NCBI RefSeq assembly: GCF_040802235.1
Contig: NC_133158.1
Span: forward strand, 43,528,001 to 43,592,000
Direction of reading: 5' to 3'
DNA from: Manis javanica
Taxonomy: Eukaryota; Chordata; Mammalia; Pholidota; Manidae
DNA: 64,000 bases
Made by a program: the position numbers and the translations under genes
Part shown: positions 12,781 through 24,700 of the stretch, piece after piece
Layout of the letters: every line of letters begins with the position of its first letter
How positions within the stretch are numbered: position 1 is the first letter of the stretch
The notes under the pieces: generated by a model
The model's database searches: none
What the model was told of the DNA's origin: nothing
What the model saw: the letters and a program-made list of their open reading frames with translations, nothing else

Positions 12781-13160
12781 TCATGCTAACTCTGTGTAAG
12801 TCCAGGGAAAGGAAATCCTAGGGCAAAATACCTCTAAAACCAAAATTAGTCAAAGGGAGAAATAAAGTTTATAACCTGTTTACTGCTTACAAACTGCAGT
12901 CCAATGCCGTCTCTCTCCCCCTGCTCCAGAAGAAGCAAGCCAGCAAGCCAGCCCCTCCCCTAAAACTCTCAGGTTCAGACATGCCCTCTGTTGCCCCGGC
13001 AATTACCCATTGACATGGAGATGAACTTCTCTCCACCCCTGGGGATATGCAAATGCACTAAAGCCAGGCGAGATACTCTGGAAATGTTACACTTTTACCC
13101 ACACTCTGCAAAATGCATCTTTGAGGGTTAAAATTGCTCCATCCCAAACTGCTCCTCTGA
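12780..13160. repeat. Candidate solo LTR of unknown family
   Basis: A block of about 380 bases that does not look like its neighbours. It has pyrimidine-rich and AAGCCAGCAAGCCAGCCCC-like parts and an octamer-like ATGCAAAT at 13048-13055. A CCTCCCCTAAAACTCTCAGG-like segment and a CCACCCCTGGGGATATGC-like segment are also reminiscent of retroviral LTRs. I cannot name a family, find exact ends, or see a clear target-site duplication, so the LTR reading is tentative. Regulatory or unique DNA is possible. Confidence 0.3.
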
Positions 13161-13474
13161 TTCCTTAGCACCGTATGATGCACCGTGGTCTACTTTGTGC
13201 CATATTTACTTGTATGCATGTCTGTGTTCAGCGCAAAGTCCCTCTTAGCCATCATCTCATGCCTACGGCATCAGGGCACACAGTAGGGATGCATGCAAAA
13301 CAAATTTATGGGCAAGGCTGGGAGAGCCCACATGGGCCTAAAGAAAGGAGGGCATGGACATTTCCTGGGTGTGTATTTTGTGCCCAGCACCTGGCAAGGC
13401 GATCCCATTTCTTGCTCCAGTTGAAGTCTCTTCCTCTTTATACACATCATATAACCTCTCATGGGACAATCCTG

Positions 13475-15410
13475 TTATTTTTATAAAATATTTGAAAATT
13501 GTGGTAAAATATACATAACATAAAAATTTCCACTTAACTATTTTAAGCATACTGTTCAGTGGCACTAAGTGCATTTACATTTGTGCACACCCATCACCAC
13601 CATCTACCTCCAGAACTGTTCCCATCTTGTAAAACAGAAATTCTTTATTTATTAAATGGTAACTCCCCATTCCTGCCCCAGACAGGTTTTTGTACCTGAG
13701 GTGAAAAATACAAATAATGAGGCATGTACAATGCACACATCTTAAGTGAACAACTGAATGACATTTTATACATCTACCAACTGTGTAAAGCCATCCAAGT
13801 TGAGATATAGAATATGTTCATCACCCTAGAAGGCTCCAGAATGATCCTTCCTAATCAATACTCCTCTAAGAGATGACCACCACCCTGAGTTCAAATACCA
13901 CCGGTTAGGTTTTCCTGTTTGTGAACTTCAAAATAAGTGGAATCATGTGGTGACCATTCTCTTGATTATGACATCTTTCCCACTCAATATAACATCTATG
14001 AGATTTATCCAAGCTGCTCTGTGTATCAGTAAATTGGCTCTTTCTTGAGGAGTGGCCTCCGATGAATAGAGAGACCACTGTTTGTTTTATCCACTGCCCT
14101 GTTGAAGGGCATTTGGGATGTTTCCAGTTTTCAGCTCTTCTAAATAAAGCTGCTATGAACATCTGTATACCCACACTTCTTTGTGTGGATGTAGGCATTT
14201 GTTTCTCTTGATATAAACCCAGGAGGGAAGTGACTGGGTTTTAAAGACTGTGTCCGTTTGCATGTGTGGCCCATGCTGAACCATTTTCTAAATTGGTTGT
14301 GCATTTACACCCCATCAGTGAGGTTTGAGCACATCCTTGCTAACATTTACTTGACAGTTCCATTCATTTTCATTTTAGCCCTTTTGGTAGATGTAGGGGT
14401 ACCTCTGTGGGTTTGTATATATGTGGAGAAGGAATCACATTCAGCACATTTTCACATGCTTATTGGCCAATTTGATACTTCTTTTAGGGAGTGTCTGTTA
14501 AAGGCATTTTTCTACCTTGTAAATTTGATACTTGTAGGTGTTTTTAAGTATTTCGATGTGTGGGTCCTTTGTTAGGTGTATGCCTCGTGGATTTTGCCTC
14601 CTACTCTATGGTTTGTTTTTCACCCTTTAAATGGAGTTATTTGATGAACAGAAATTCTTACTTTCGTTGAAGTCCAGTTTATCAGTTGCCCATTTTGTAG
14701 TAAGTGCCCATTGGGTCAGAGTTAAGAAACGTTTGCCAAGGTCATGAAGATCTTCTCACATATTTCCTTGTATAAACTTTAAGGTTTTAGCTGTCATAAT
14801 TATCCATCTCAAGTTCATGTTTGTGTATAATATGAGGAAGTGGGCCAAGGTTCATTTCTCCACAGATGTCCAATTACTCCAGGCCCATTTATTGGCACAG
14901 TCATCATTTCTTCACAATTATAGTGGCACCTGTGCTGTGAATCAGGTGACTATGTATGTGTGCATGTCAGTTTATGGTCTCTCTATTCTGTCCCACTGAC
15001 CTACCTGTCTCTCTTTGGGACAACACCAAAATGCCCTAATTAATGAACTTTTGTAGTGAGGCTTCAAATCTGATGAATTAAGTCTCCCAATTGGCTTCTT
15101 CTTCCATGTTGTGTTGACCCTTCTAGGTCCCTCGCTGTCCCACATACATCTTAGGATCACTGTCAGTGTCCAGTGGGGGAAAGACACCTGCTGGGGTCTT
15201 GATTCCTATTGTGTTAAATCCATAGCTCAGTTTGGAGAGAATAGACATCTTCACAGTGCTCAGCTGTCTTGTTGTGATTGTGGTATATTTCTCCATTTAT
15301 TTAGGTCTTCTTTAACTTCTTAATAATGTAGTTTAGCTTTCACTACTGTGGTTTTTTGCCTAGATTTTGTTGGATTCATTCCTAGATTTTTTTTTATTTT
15401 ATTATAAATA
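13475..15410 (-). mobile_element. Old LINE-1 (L1M-type), 3' part, reverse orientation
   Basis: The left end shows the reversed 3' UTR typical of old L1s: GTGGTAAAATATACATAACATAAAA-like, CACCCATCACCACCATCTACCTCCAGAAC-like, and a second 3' UTR block at 13730-13935. From about 13935 it continues as reversed ORF2, with GGAATCATGTGGTGACCATT-like, AAATAAAGCTGCTATGAACATCTGTATA-like and CCATTTTGTAGTAAGTGCCC-like segments. It is heavily mutated and without an intact frame. The open frames inside it are remnants or chance. Confidence 0.8.
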
Positions 15411-15429
15411 GTATTTTAAAAAAATCATT

Positions 15430-15640
15430 TTAAAATTACTCATTGCTCTAGAAGCCTAGGTTTGAGTTCCAGTTCTCTCACTCACTAGCTTTGTGTCTTT
15501 GGACATGTTCCTCTACCCACGTCAATTTCCTCACTTGTAAAGGAAGTTTTAACAATTCCATCACCACTGTTATTGAGAGGATCAGCTAGACGTCAGTGCC
15601 AGACAGAGATACTAAAGCTCTGCTCAGCTGTAGGGCAAGC
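15430..15640 (+). repeat. MIR SINE
   Basis: The plus strand follows MIR in order: TAGAAGCCTAGGTTTGAGTTCCAGTTCTCTCACTCACTAGCTTTGTG-like, TTTGGACATGTTCCTC-like, 'CAATTTCCTCACTTGTAAAG', then GTTATTGAGAGGATCAGC-like and CAGTGCCAGACAG-like. This is a tRNA-derived SINE shared by all mammals. Confidence 0.75.
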
Positions 15641-17339
15641 TGTAGGCCTTTTGGAGGTCCAAGGTCTAGGAACACTTGATAATTATTTGTTCCTTTCCAC
15701 ACATTCCCTTGTAAAGCAAGAGATTCTCTCTAAGTGAGATAATCAATTTGTCAGATCTTCAAAGTGGGAGATTTTCTGCAAGATGCCTGAATGAATCGGT
15801 CTTACTGGTTTAAGTGCTCAAATTTTTGGAAGGGAGGAGAGATTTTCTTGATTTGTAATTTTTGCAATTCCTTTTAAGGATGCTGTTATTAGAGCCCAAT
15901 TGTTGCCTTTCGCAGATGCATTCTGCTTCATGAGCACCGTTTAGGATGTACTTAGTGCCTAAATGTATCGAGCAAATGCTCTGCAGGAGTTATTTTTCTA
16001 AGTAGATGGTTTCCTTTTGATCATAGTAATTGAAACTCCAACCCCTTCAGGGTTTCTGGAAAGTGTGCGTTGGGTGGACAATTGCTTGCAGAGCCAGAGG
16101 AAATGGTCTGAAAGCCTGTATTTCCTGGTGGGTTGTGGGCAACGGAAAATAAGCTTCCTGCAAATAGATTCGTCTGCTCAGCCGCGCTGACCCTTGTCCA
16201 GGTCTGACGGGGCCCTTGCTATTCCCGTCCACCTTGTCCTGTCAATGTCTATTGGGCTTTAGCTTCTCCATGTGCCATTTGGGGTGCTGAGTCCATCGAG
16301 GGGATGACATACTGGGACCTACCTTTCTCTCTTCCGGAAGCGGCCTTTCCCTGTCCGCACTCAGCCTTGCCTCGCAACTGGGGAAGCCCCCTCTCACCAA
16401 AGCTCCTGTCCCCAAGCCTCCCGACCCCAGGAAGCTCAGGCACACAGGGCCTGCATGCCACTTGGGGCCCTCTGCTCTGGATTCATCTCCCACTGCCCCC
16501 TTTCCAGGGCCACCCGGTCCCACACTGCTTACTGCCTCCCCACCTACTAGATGAAGAATCAGAACTTTGGCACACTCACTCACTCAACCTCGTATTTGCA
16601 CCTTTTATGAACACTGTTGTAGATCTAAATACCAGTGTTCCATGTCAAAATAGAGAAAAAGTCAATTACTCCAATAGGAAGCTCAGCAACTCAGGATATG
16701 AACGATTGTCTATTAAATTAAATTGTGCTTCACTTCTGGAAAAAAAAATTTAGAGAAAGCTCCTCATGATTTATAAACCCTTGAGTTGTGTAAGTCCCAG
16801 GGACTCTTTACACGGGATGCTGAGTGGTGCTGGAGCCACCTGGAGTCAGGGGCTTGCCCTGCCATTTCCATTCCAGAAGCTAAATGCCATTCTCGCAATG
16901 TGTTATCGGTCAGTAGTTCAACACAGATAACGGCCTTGGTGCAGACAGACTGAAGATCTCATGCAATGGCTCAGTAACGTGGGTGCCACAGAGCAAGGGC
17001 AGAGGCTTGTACGTCCCAACAGCTTGTAGAGCCCAGCCAGATGTGACTTGCTTCAGTGACTTTAGATCCCATGGCTAGTCTGGGCCTCCACTGAGAAGTA
17101 TCTCCAAGTTCTTCGCAGGTAGGAATACTTGGTGAGAAGAGGAAGGAGCCTCTGACTGTAGGACATTCTACTGTGTAACAGGGAAGCAAGAAATCTGCCT
17201 TATTTCAGGGCATCCCTGATGAGGAGCTCTGAGCCTGCGTTTTTTGTCATGGGGTTACTGTTGCACAGAAAAAAACGTCTAGACTTCTTTGTGCACAGAA
17301 GAAAACACAGTTATCTTTAATTGCTGGCACACAGTTGAC
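15641..17339. other. Apparently unique sequence, no gene recognised
   Basis: No repeat or exon recognised. A C-rich, protein-like open frame at 16304-16753 has no recognisable domains. Confidence 0.4.
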
Positions 17340-17510
17340 TCTCAGTAAATGCCTTTAAATAAAATCAGATATGTTAGAGCTGAAAGGGGAACTTTGAGGG
17401 TGTCTCTCAGCCCCTTAGTTTCTAGATAAAGAACATGAGCCCTCGATTGGCTACCTGGTTGCATAGCAACTCGATGATGCCAACTAGGCCTGGTCTTCTG
17501 CCCATGTTCC
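17310..17510 (-). repeat. Possible MIR or L2 fragment
   Basis: A TGGCACACAGTTGACTCTCAGTAAATG-like segment at 17320-17350 recalls the end of MIR/L2. Further on, CCCCTTAGTTTCTAGATAAAGAACATGAGCCC-like and TACCTGGTTGCATAGCAACTCG-like parts recall the reversed MIR core. The two parts point in different orientations, so this may be two old fragments. Confidence 0.35.
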
Positions 17511-18740
17511 TCTTTCTCAGGTAGGCCCCACAGCCCCTTGGAGTCCAGGAGAGAGGGAAGTCCTCAGTGGCTGGCTCGAAGCACACACTCGGTAGAGATA
17601 AGCTGTATTTATTACTCTTGGCCAGCACTTACCCGGATGGTGGAAACAGGGTCCTCCAGGTGACTGGAGAACTGGGAGATGTCCTTTCGTCAGGGACACT
17701 TGGAGGACATTCCATATCAAAATGCTTGCAAAGCTAGATGACCTCTCTGGGCACCTCTGGGCCTCTTTGTTTACAATAATCTGTAAAATATTTTTAAAAA
17801 AGACAGCTTTTGTTTCCCGAACTTTTCTTTTTCTCTGTATTTTAATCAGACACTTTGTGCCAAATTCTTCTATTGGGGATATTTTGAAAGTTAAAGTTTT
17901 TAATTCCAACTTCTGATTTCCTTTAAAAAATAAAACCCAAAACTAAAAAAGGCTTCATCTAGGTTTATACCCTCCTCCCTTGCCAAAGCTAATTTTTAAA
18001 TCATTGAGTTAGATTATCAATATTCACCCAGAGGACTGCAGCAGAGTCATTAAATCTTATTACAAAGCAAAGTGCAGAAAGTAATTGCACATATTTGTAA
18101 GTAGCTTAGAATTGATTAAAAATGCATAAAGAAGAGCTGTAAACTTCTGCAGGCCCAGGATGCTCCCTGCTCAGGGAAACCATTACACCTGCTCTTTCTC
18201 TGAGTAGCTGTCTCCGGTTCCATGTGAGCCAGCAGGAGACCTGCTCCTGTCCTCCAGCCTGCGAGCAGACGGGGTGGCAGCCTGGGGGGTTATTATAGCT
18301 TGGCAGGGGGAGGGGAGTGAGATTCATAGTCCTCTGGGGAGGCACTGAGGAAAACTCATGAGACTGAACTGATCAAGTCTTACCCGGCTCATTGTCCTGA
18401 CCTCAAAGGCTGCGTTTTTTCAAAGTAGCAATAGCTACAAGGGTAGGTTGGATGGAAAGAAATTTCCAAGAAAATCACTGATATTTGTCTCTTCTGTTTA
18501 TACTCTCTTGACAGTCACTTCCTGCAGCAATCAGTCACCAGTTTGTTGGTTTGGGGCCTGCCATATACAAACCACTCTGTTTGGAACAGGAGGGTTGAAA
18601 AATGACTTCATTTGACACACTTTTAATGAACCCTGTTAGGAGTCAAGAGCTGTTTAAGGTGTGAAGGAACAGCCCCTACTTCAAGAGGAGAGGGAGAGAT
18701 GTATGCGAGTGAGAGATGTGTTCACCTGGTACTATGGAAG
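17511..18740. other. Apparently unique sequence, no gene recognised
   Basis: No gene or repeat called. The 130-codon minus-strand frame at 17517-17909 has no recognisable motif. Confidence 0.4.
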
Positions 18741-18749
18741 CTCATGGGA

Positions 18750-18840
18750 GGTGTGTTAGTCAGGTGAGGTGAGGCTAAGCTACAGTAACAAAACCCCCAG
18801 CCTCTGGACCTCAGTAGCTGGGTACACAAAGGTCTGTCTA
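18750..18840. repeat. Possible old retroelement remnant beside the microsatellite
   Basis: 'GTGTTAGTCAGGTGAGGTGA' followed by a GGCTAAGCTACAGTAACAAAACCCCC-like part resembles a common mammalian interspersed repeat whose name I cannot give with confidence. It stops at the pyrimidine-rich microsatellite. Confidence 0.35.
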
Positions 18841-19050
18841 CCTCTTTCTTCCTTTCTCTCTTCTTTCTTTCTGTCTTTTTTGTCTCTTCTTTCCTTCCTT
18901 CCTTCCTTCCTTCCTTCCTTCCTTCCTTCCTTCCTTCCTTCCTTCCTTCCTTCCTTCCTTCCTTGTCTTTTCTTTCTTTCTTCTCCCCCTTTCTTTCTCT
19001 CTTTCTCTTTCTTTCTTTCATTGTTTATTCATTCTTTCTTTTCTCCCTAT
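18841..19050. repeat. (TTCC)n microsatellite with pyrimidine-rich flanks
   Basis: A perfect TTCC run at 18891-18964 (74 bases, 18.5 units) sits in a longer C/T-only tract that also holds TTTC repeats. The minus-strand frame at 18722-19021, with repeated Lys-Glu-Gly-Arg, is a translation of this repeat and not a gene. Length probably varies between individuals. Confidence 0.97.
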
Positions 19051-19059
19051 TTTTCTTTT

Positions 19060-19175
19060 TCCACAAACATATTGAACATCTCCCCAGGGGCCAGGCATTT
19101 ATGCTAGATGCTGGTAATACAATGATCAAAACCTCTGTTTCCAAGGAATTTCTGGTCTGTATTCTAGATTGTCCC
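19060..19175 (-). repeat. L2 LINE 3'-end fragment, reverse orientation
   Basis: Reads 'GGGGCCAGGCATTTATGCTA' and then a GATGCTGGTAATACAATGATCAAAACC-like part, matching the reversed L2 3' region (CCAGGCACTGTGCTAGGCGCTGGGGATACA). Old and diverged. Confidence 0.6.
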
Positions 19176-19239
19176 CTCAAAATAAACACTGAAGAGAAGG
19201 GTATTTGAATTATTTTGTCCCCCCTTTCCTTTATTTCTT

Positions 19240-19450
19240 CTTCTTTTTTAAAATAGATGTGTGTTGAACTGTATAATAGAAAATTCACGAATATAATTGG
19301 AGAAAGTTTCCTGACATAAACACACCCATGTGAGCAGTACCCAGATCAAGAAATAAAATACATTTCCTGCACCCAAAGCCCTCATATGTGCCTCCCCAGT
19401 TATTATTCCACCTTTAAGTAAGCCTATAAACTATCTTTTTTTTGTATTTT
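19240..19450 (-). mobile_element. Old LINE-1 3' UTR fragment, reverse orientation
   Basis: Contains GTGAGCAGTACCCAGATCAAGAAATA-like, TTTCCTGCACCCAAAGCCCTCATATGTGCC-like and CCAGTTATTATTCCACC-like blocks in the order of the reversed L1ME/L1M 3' UTR. It is a short 3' fragment without coding sequence. Confidence 0.6.
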
Positions 19451-19904
19451 GATATTTATAAATAAAACACACTTTTTATAAAAGAGGATACAATGTATAT
19501 TTGACTGTAGACTGATTTTAAGAAATGCCAAAATAAATCTGAATGTATGTAGGCATGGTTTTTAGCAAAACATTCTGACTGGCTATAAATATCACAATGA
19601 ATGGTAGACTCACCACCCCCATTAGATTCCCCTTGACTGATTTAAAAGTGGTGAATTCCCTCTGCTCACATAGGATCCAAAGCCTTTATCCCTGGGATGC
19701 TGCCTCCTTTCCCTTTCTGCCCTTCTGCCATTCCATTTTTTTTTTTTTTTTGGTAATTCATGCCTGTGAATTTTTTTTGGCTGTTTTTGCAGCCAAATTG
19801 GAATATTGCACTCAAAGTCATACGTAGGTACATCCAGATATGTTAAGTTATTTCCTAAAGTCATTGTGTAGTGAAACATACAGTTAGAGCATGTTGATAA
19901 ATAT
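19451..19904. other. Unique sequence with a short poly-T run
   Basis: A poly-T run lies at about 19736-19752. It could mark the tail of a minus-strand retroposon, but no element body is recognised next to it. No gene seen. Confidence 0.4.
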
Positions 19905-20045
19905 CTTTTGTGGGTAGCAGGGAGTGAATTCCTTTGGGGCAGGGAACAAGTCCCCTGTCCCCCTGTTTGTTAAATCCCCTCCATTAGTCCAGCACCATAC
20001 TTTGAACAAAGAGGGTCTCAAGAAAATGTCATTGAATAAAATTTT
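19905..20045 (+). repeat. L2 LINE 3'-end fragment
   Basis: Follows the sense L2 3' end: a TTGGGGCAGGGAACAAGTCCCCTGTCC-like segment, then 'CAGCACCATACTTTGAACAA' and a TCAAGAAAATGTCATTGAATAAA-like terminus. Confidence 0.6.
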
Positions 20046-20789
20046 CTTCCTTTAGTAGATTTTTGGGATAGTTAACTAAATCTCATTTCTTTTTTGCGAG
20101 TTGATGACTTCAGGACAGTGGCTTCCAGTTCAAAACGAAAGGCTGAGCAAACACGTTTCTTTGGTTTTTCTCCAACAACCCTGTTAAGAAGAGAGTTAGG
20201 GAGCAAAAAATGAATTATCTTACCACCAAAAATAGAATTGGAAGGGAACCATCAGTGAAGACAGCTTTCAATGCATTTCCTGAAGGCAGACGTGGGCAGA
20301 GGAATGGTGACTGATGAATCAGGGAGGAGGGTCTGGAGGTGGGTGTTCTAGGAGAGACCCCAACTGCACATGTCTCTGTGTCTGGCAGAATCCCACAGAG
20401 GCTTGGAACTCAGAGACACGTTTAAGGGTGGGAGTGAGATGTGGGAGGAGTAGCTAAGAGCTGAGCCCCGACAAACCCCTTCCTATCCTTTGAGCACAAA
20501 ACAGCCAACAGGCAGATATTCACCCCTCAGGCAAAAAAGCCAAGGGTTCCTCACTGGAGAAACTGAAGAAACTGAGACGAGCAGTGTGGTGGCCCCACCA
20601 TCATGGTGTCCCACAGAAATGTATTCTAGGACCCCAGGGGTAAGGCTTGTGTCTGTCCTGCTCATGCTGGAGTGAAATCGTCCAGATAAGGGGCCTCGTT
20701 CACAACACACAGCTTGCAGCTCTGCCCTGGGCATTTTAAAATATGAATAAATAACAGGGGAGCACAGACATCTGAGGGAAGCCTGCTCC
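20046..20789. other. Apparently unique sequence, no gene recognised
   Basis: No repeat, exon or RNA gene recognised. Confidence 0.4.
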
Positions 20790-21700
20790 ATAAAGGAGAA
20801 AGGCAGAGATAAATAAGTGGGAGAACATGACTAAGGAGAAAGCAAGTAATTCAAGGAATAAACGTATACTTAAAAAGACCCTAATTGGTGTCCTCAGAAA
20901 GATTTGAGAAGGTATGAAATACATAATACATGAACAGGATTTTTCTAAAGACTATCAGAGAACAAGAATGATCTCTTGGAAAACAAAAAAATTATTTCCC
21001 AACTGAAAAATTCAACAGAAGGTTAAGAATGAAATCAAGGAAATTTATAAAGTGGATCAAAACAAAAAGAAAACAAGAAGATAGAAATATGTGCAAGCAC
21101 CTAAGAGACAACAAGACAATTAAAAGGCCAACAATTAAGAGAACTTCCAGGAAGAGAGACCAAAGAAAAAAGGAAAATCAGTTTTTGAAGGAATATTAGG
21201 GGATGATTTCCTAGAGCTGAAGAAGGCACATGTCCTCTGATCCTAGCACAGTGGATGAGAAAGATGGCATTAAGGTGCATTGTTACAAAGATTCAAAATA
21301 CTCCAATTAATAGGAGATTCTGAAAGCCTTCAGAAAGTAAGAACTATTTACCTACAACGAATCATAGTCAAGATTCCCATGAAATTCTTATGAGCTTAGT
21401 GTTACAAAACAAGGAGGAATGTCTGTTAGTTCTGAGGTAAAGGGTTTACACCCTAGAATTCTATATGCAACTAAATTATCAATTAAGTGTGAAGATAAAT
21501 TATACAAGAACCCAGATGGCTTTTTTTCAAGGCAACCATTGTGGGAAACCTTTTTCAGGATGTGCTCCAGGAAAACAAGGGAGTGAGTCAAAGAGGAGGA
21601 CTTAGGTTCCAAGCAGAATAGCTTTTGTCTAGGATAATAGCTCTATAACAGAACTATACAGAGAGTAGTCTAAAGAAAAAGGGCTCAGTAAAGATAAAGG
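20790..21700 (+). mobile_element. HAL1/L1M ORF1-region LINE fragment
   Basis: The order of the ORF1 region of HAL1-like or old L1 elements is visible. There is an A-rich coiled-coil-coding part with many AAA/GAA codons at 20950-21180. It is followed by GATTTCCTAGAGCTGAAGAAGGCACATG-like, AAGGTGCATTGTTACAAAG-like, ACCCTAGAATTCTATATGCAACTAAATTATCAATTAAGTG-like and GATGTGCTCCAGGAAAACAAGGGAGTGAGTCAAAGA-like segments. Many stops and frameshifts break the frame. In intact elements this region codes for the RNA-binding ORF1 protein of the L1 particle. Confidence 0.75.
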
Positions 21701-24700
21701 AAGAAAAAGGATTCTGCATATTTGAAAATCTCCTTGAAACATTAGGTGATGGTAAGGATCTGATAAAAGCAGACATTATAAGATAGATGATCGATAAATT
21801 ATTATGAATAGATAGATGATAGATGACTAAATATGTCAGGAAAAAAACTACACAAAAGGGGGTATTGATTATAGCATTATTTTTTATGTTACTAAGATTT
21901 TTACCTTTTAGAATCAATTTAGAGACAAATCACAATAATGGTTGCAGAATAAGATGTATACACTGTTAACCTTGGCAATGGAAAAGCAAAACCTTAACAG
22001 TCTGGAAAGAGTTTAAACCTGGATTTAAAATCAATGTCTTATTTCCTAGTTTGCTCCCCATACTGTTCCAGAATAAGGAGATAAATGTGTTCTGACTGCT
22101 GCATTTTCTTGGTGTTCCCATTGTGTACTAATAAATGTTGCACAATGAGGACATAGGCACCTGTAGTTATAAGCTCTCCAGCAATGTCCCCATTTCTTCC
22201 TAATAACTGTTGTTCTGCTTGGGAACTAATAAACAGGCTTCTGTTTGGCATATTTCCCTTGCTATCACCCTCAGATTCTGCCTAAGGTGATTATCTCCTT
22301 AGGTATCATTCTAGCTCTGCCTTTCTCCTTCCTTTTTGTTTTAACTGTTTTCTACCCATGCAACTTCCTAGCTGTGGCTCTACTTCCCATAAAGCCTGCA
22401 TTCCTTGGACACTTCTGTGGTGATGGCCCCATATTTCACAGTGCACACCTGTCCCCACATGGAGAGGGCAGGCTGTGGGCTGAAGGAAGCACCCAATGTC
22501 TACATCTGGCTTTAGCATTTGAGTGTCACAAATGATGCTGTATTGATTCATGTGGACTGCTCCCCTTTGGGAAATATCACATTCAAAATGGAACCGAAGG
22601 AGGTGGTTACACAGGTATATTGACTGACACATGCAATTGTGTTTCTGCATCGGCGGAATGTGGTTGGTGGAGGTTCCTGGCTTTTACTTCCCCCATAGTT
22701 TATACATCTTTATAATTCAATGCTCTTTCTTGGCATTTGAGACAAGTGTTTTCTAGGCTAAGCAGGTGTATATGCCTACAGCATAAAACATCATGCTCAT
22801 AATTTCTTTTCTACAAATAGCAAAAATGGGCATCCTTAAATTCATCCATCCAGACCCCACGGTGGGAATCTGTCTCAGCTTGCTCAGCCTCCGCCACAGG
22901 ACATGGTGATGTCCAAAGACACGAGAATGAAGCAACTCTTGGCCTGAGCGTCAGGAGGAAGGGCAGCCTCCTTCTGAGTGATGCATAAAGTGCCCCTTCC
23001 TCTGATGGCTAAGGCAGGACAGGGCCATTCCATGGAGTGCTCCCCAAAGGAGGAGTGGCCTCAGAACACCTCCCATTCTCCTCCTGGTGTATGGGCATGA
23101 GCACTGACATGGAGATGAGGAAGAGATGGAGGTGAAATAAAGAGCTGAGGGGGGCACACTTTGGTTTGTATCCCTATTATATGCATCTAAATATGTATTT
23201 TTTCTGTTAACTTTCAACATATGCAGGCTCACTGTAAAGAGTACAAACACTTCAGAGGTACATTTAAATGCCAGGCACAAAAGGCAAATGTTCTTAAAAA
23301 GCCAGTGCATGTTCCCACTACAGTTCCCTTCTTGCTCTGAAATCCCCCCTATTTTTCCCCTGCAGCATTCCTGCCTTTGACTAACACATCGTTCCCTGTG
23401 TCAATTTCATGCATGCTTAAGACTGCCTCTCCATTCAGCTACCTTTGCTAGCAGCTTGGGTGGCTTGGCAAGGCTGTGTTGCATTGTTTTTTAGCTCTGG
23501 CTGGCACCCCGACAATTTACCAAGGCCAGCAGTATGCAGGGCTGTGCCCAAAGGGGACATCTGGTTACCTCACTGTGGGCGGCTCATTGTCCTGCTGCCC
23601 ACTGAATAATTCTTTGTGTCAGTTCCCTTAAAGGAAGGTGACTGTGGTGTATGTGTGTTTACATGAAGAGTTTGGAAACATTTAAAACAGAATCTCCTTA
23701 ATACACATGGACATGCATGTCACAAGCTCCTGAGAAAAGGGTTCAGCTCCTCAAATGCTGAGATCTCAGACAAGGCTCTAGGGGTGCATTTATATATATT
23801 GCACTCAAACCAAATGTTCAGTTGATTTCCAAAATACACTGATCTTAGATTCCCCCAATTCATTCCTATTCTTTACAGGGACCACAGCTTTTTTCTAGTT
23901 CCTGGACTGAGGTCGTCGTCTGTCTGTACCTCATTTTCAGAGCATGATGACTTAGGTAGAAATACAGTTCTTATCTTTCTCTTTCCTCTCCTATGTACCA
24001 GTACTAAATGTTGGGAGGAATAGGGAAAAACGTAACTGTTTCTCATCTATCTGGGGCCAGAGGAGGTTTGGGCAAAACAACATATCCTTAACAGTTTCTG
24101 GGAATAGCCTGGTTTCTCCAACTGATTGTATTTAATACATGGGCGTTAGCCAGAGGGCTGCTCTTATTAAGAGAATTAATCCTGGTGGGTGTGGAGGGCA
24201 TGGCAGCGATGACGCAGGTAACCCAGCGGACTCTGACCAACTGGGTTAAGGACGCCTCTCTGAGTTTGCGAGGGATGGATTGTTCTCTTGGTTCTGGCAG
24301 TGAACGTCGGCTAGTCAAGGAAAGTGCTGGGTGCTTTTCTCCTGTCTCTTATTATAGTTTGTAAACAGGCTTATTAGTGTAAACAGGCTTACTAGGTTTG
24401 TGAAATGTTTTTGACCATTAAAGAATTTAATTTTTCCTTTTTATAAAAGCAATGCATTTTTTAACAGAAAAGAAAGAAAATAAATGGAAATAAAAAAATA
24501 ACCCCCATTACCTCCTCTATCCTTAGGTTCTTTCATTTATATAGTTCCCAACTGTGATACACACATACAAACCACTGAATATCGCTTCATGCTTTATGGC
24601 TTTGTAAACTTTCCACTTAACACTGGGACACTGGGTTCCCTGGATGTAGCTCTATAACACTGCTGATGACCGCAATCAGCTGATAACCTTAGGGATATTG

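Noticed and set aside
18722-19021. Minus-strand frame with repeated Lys-Glu-Gly-Arg
   Set aside because: A direct translation of the TTCC microsatellite.
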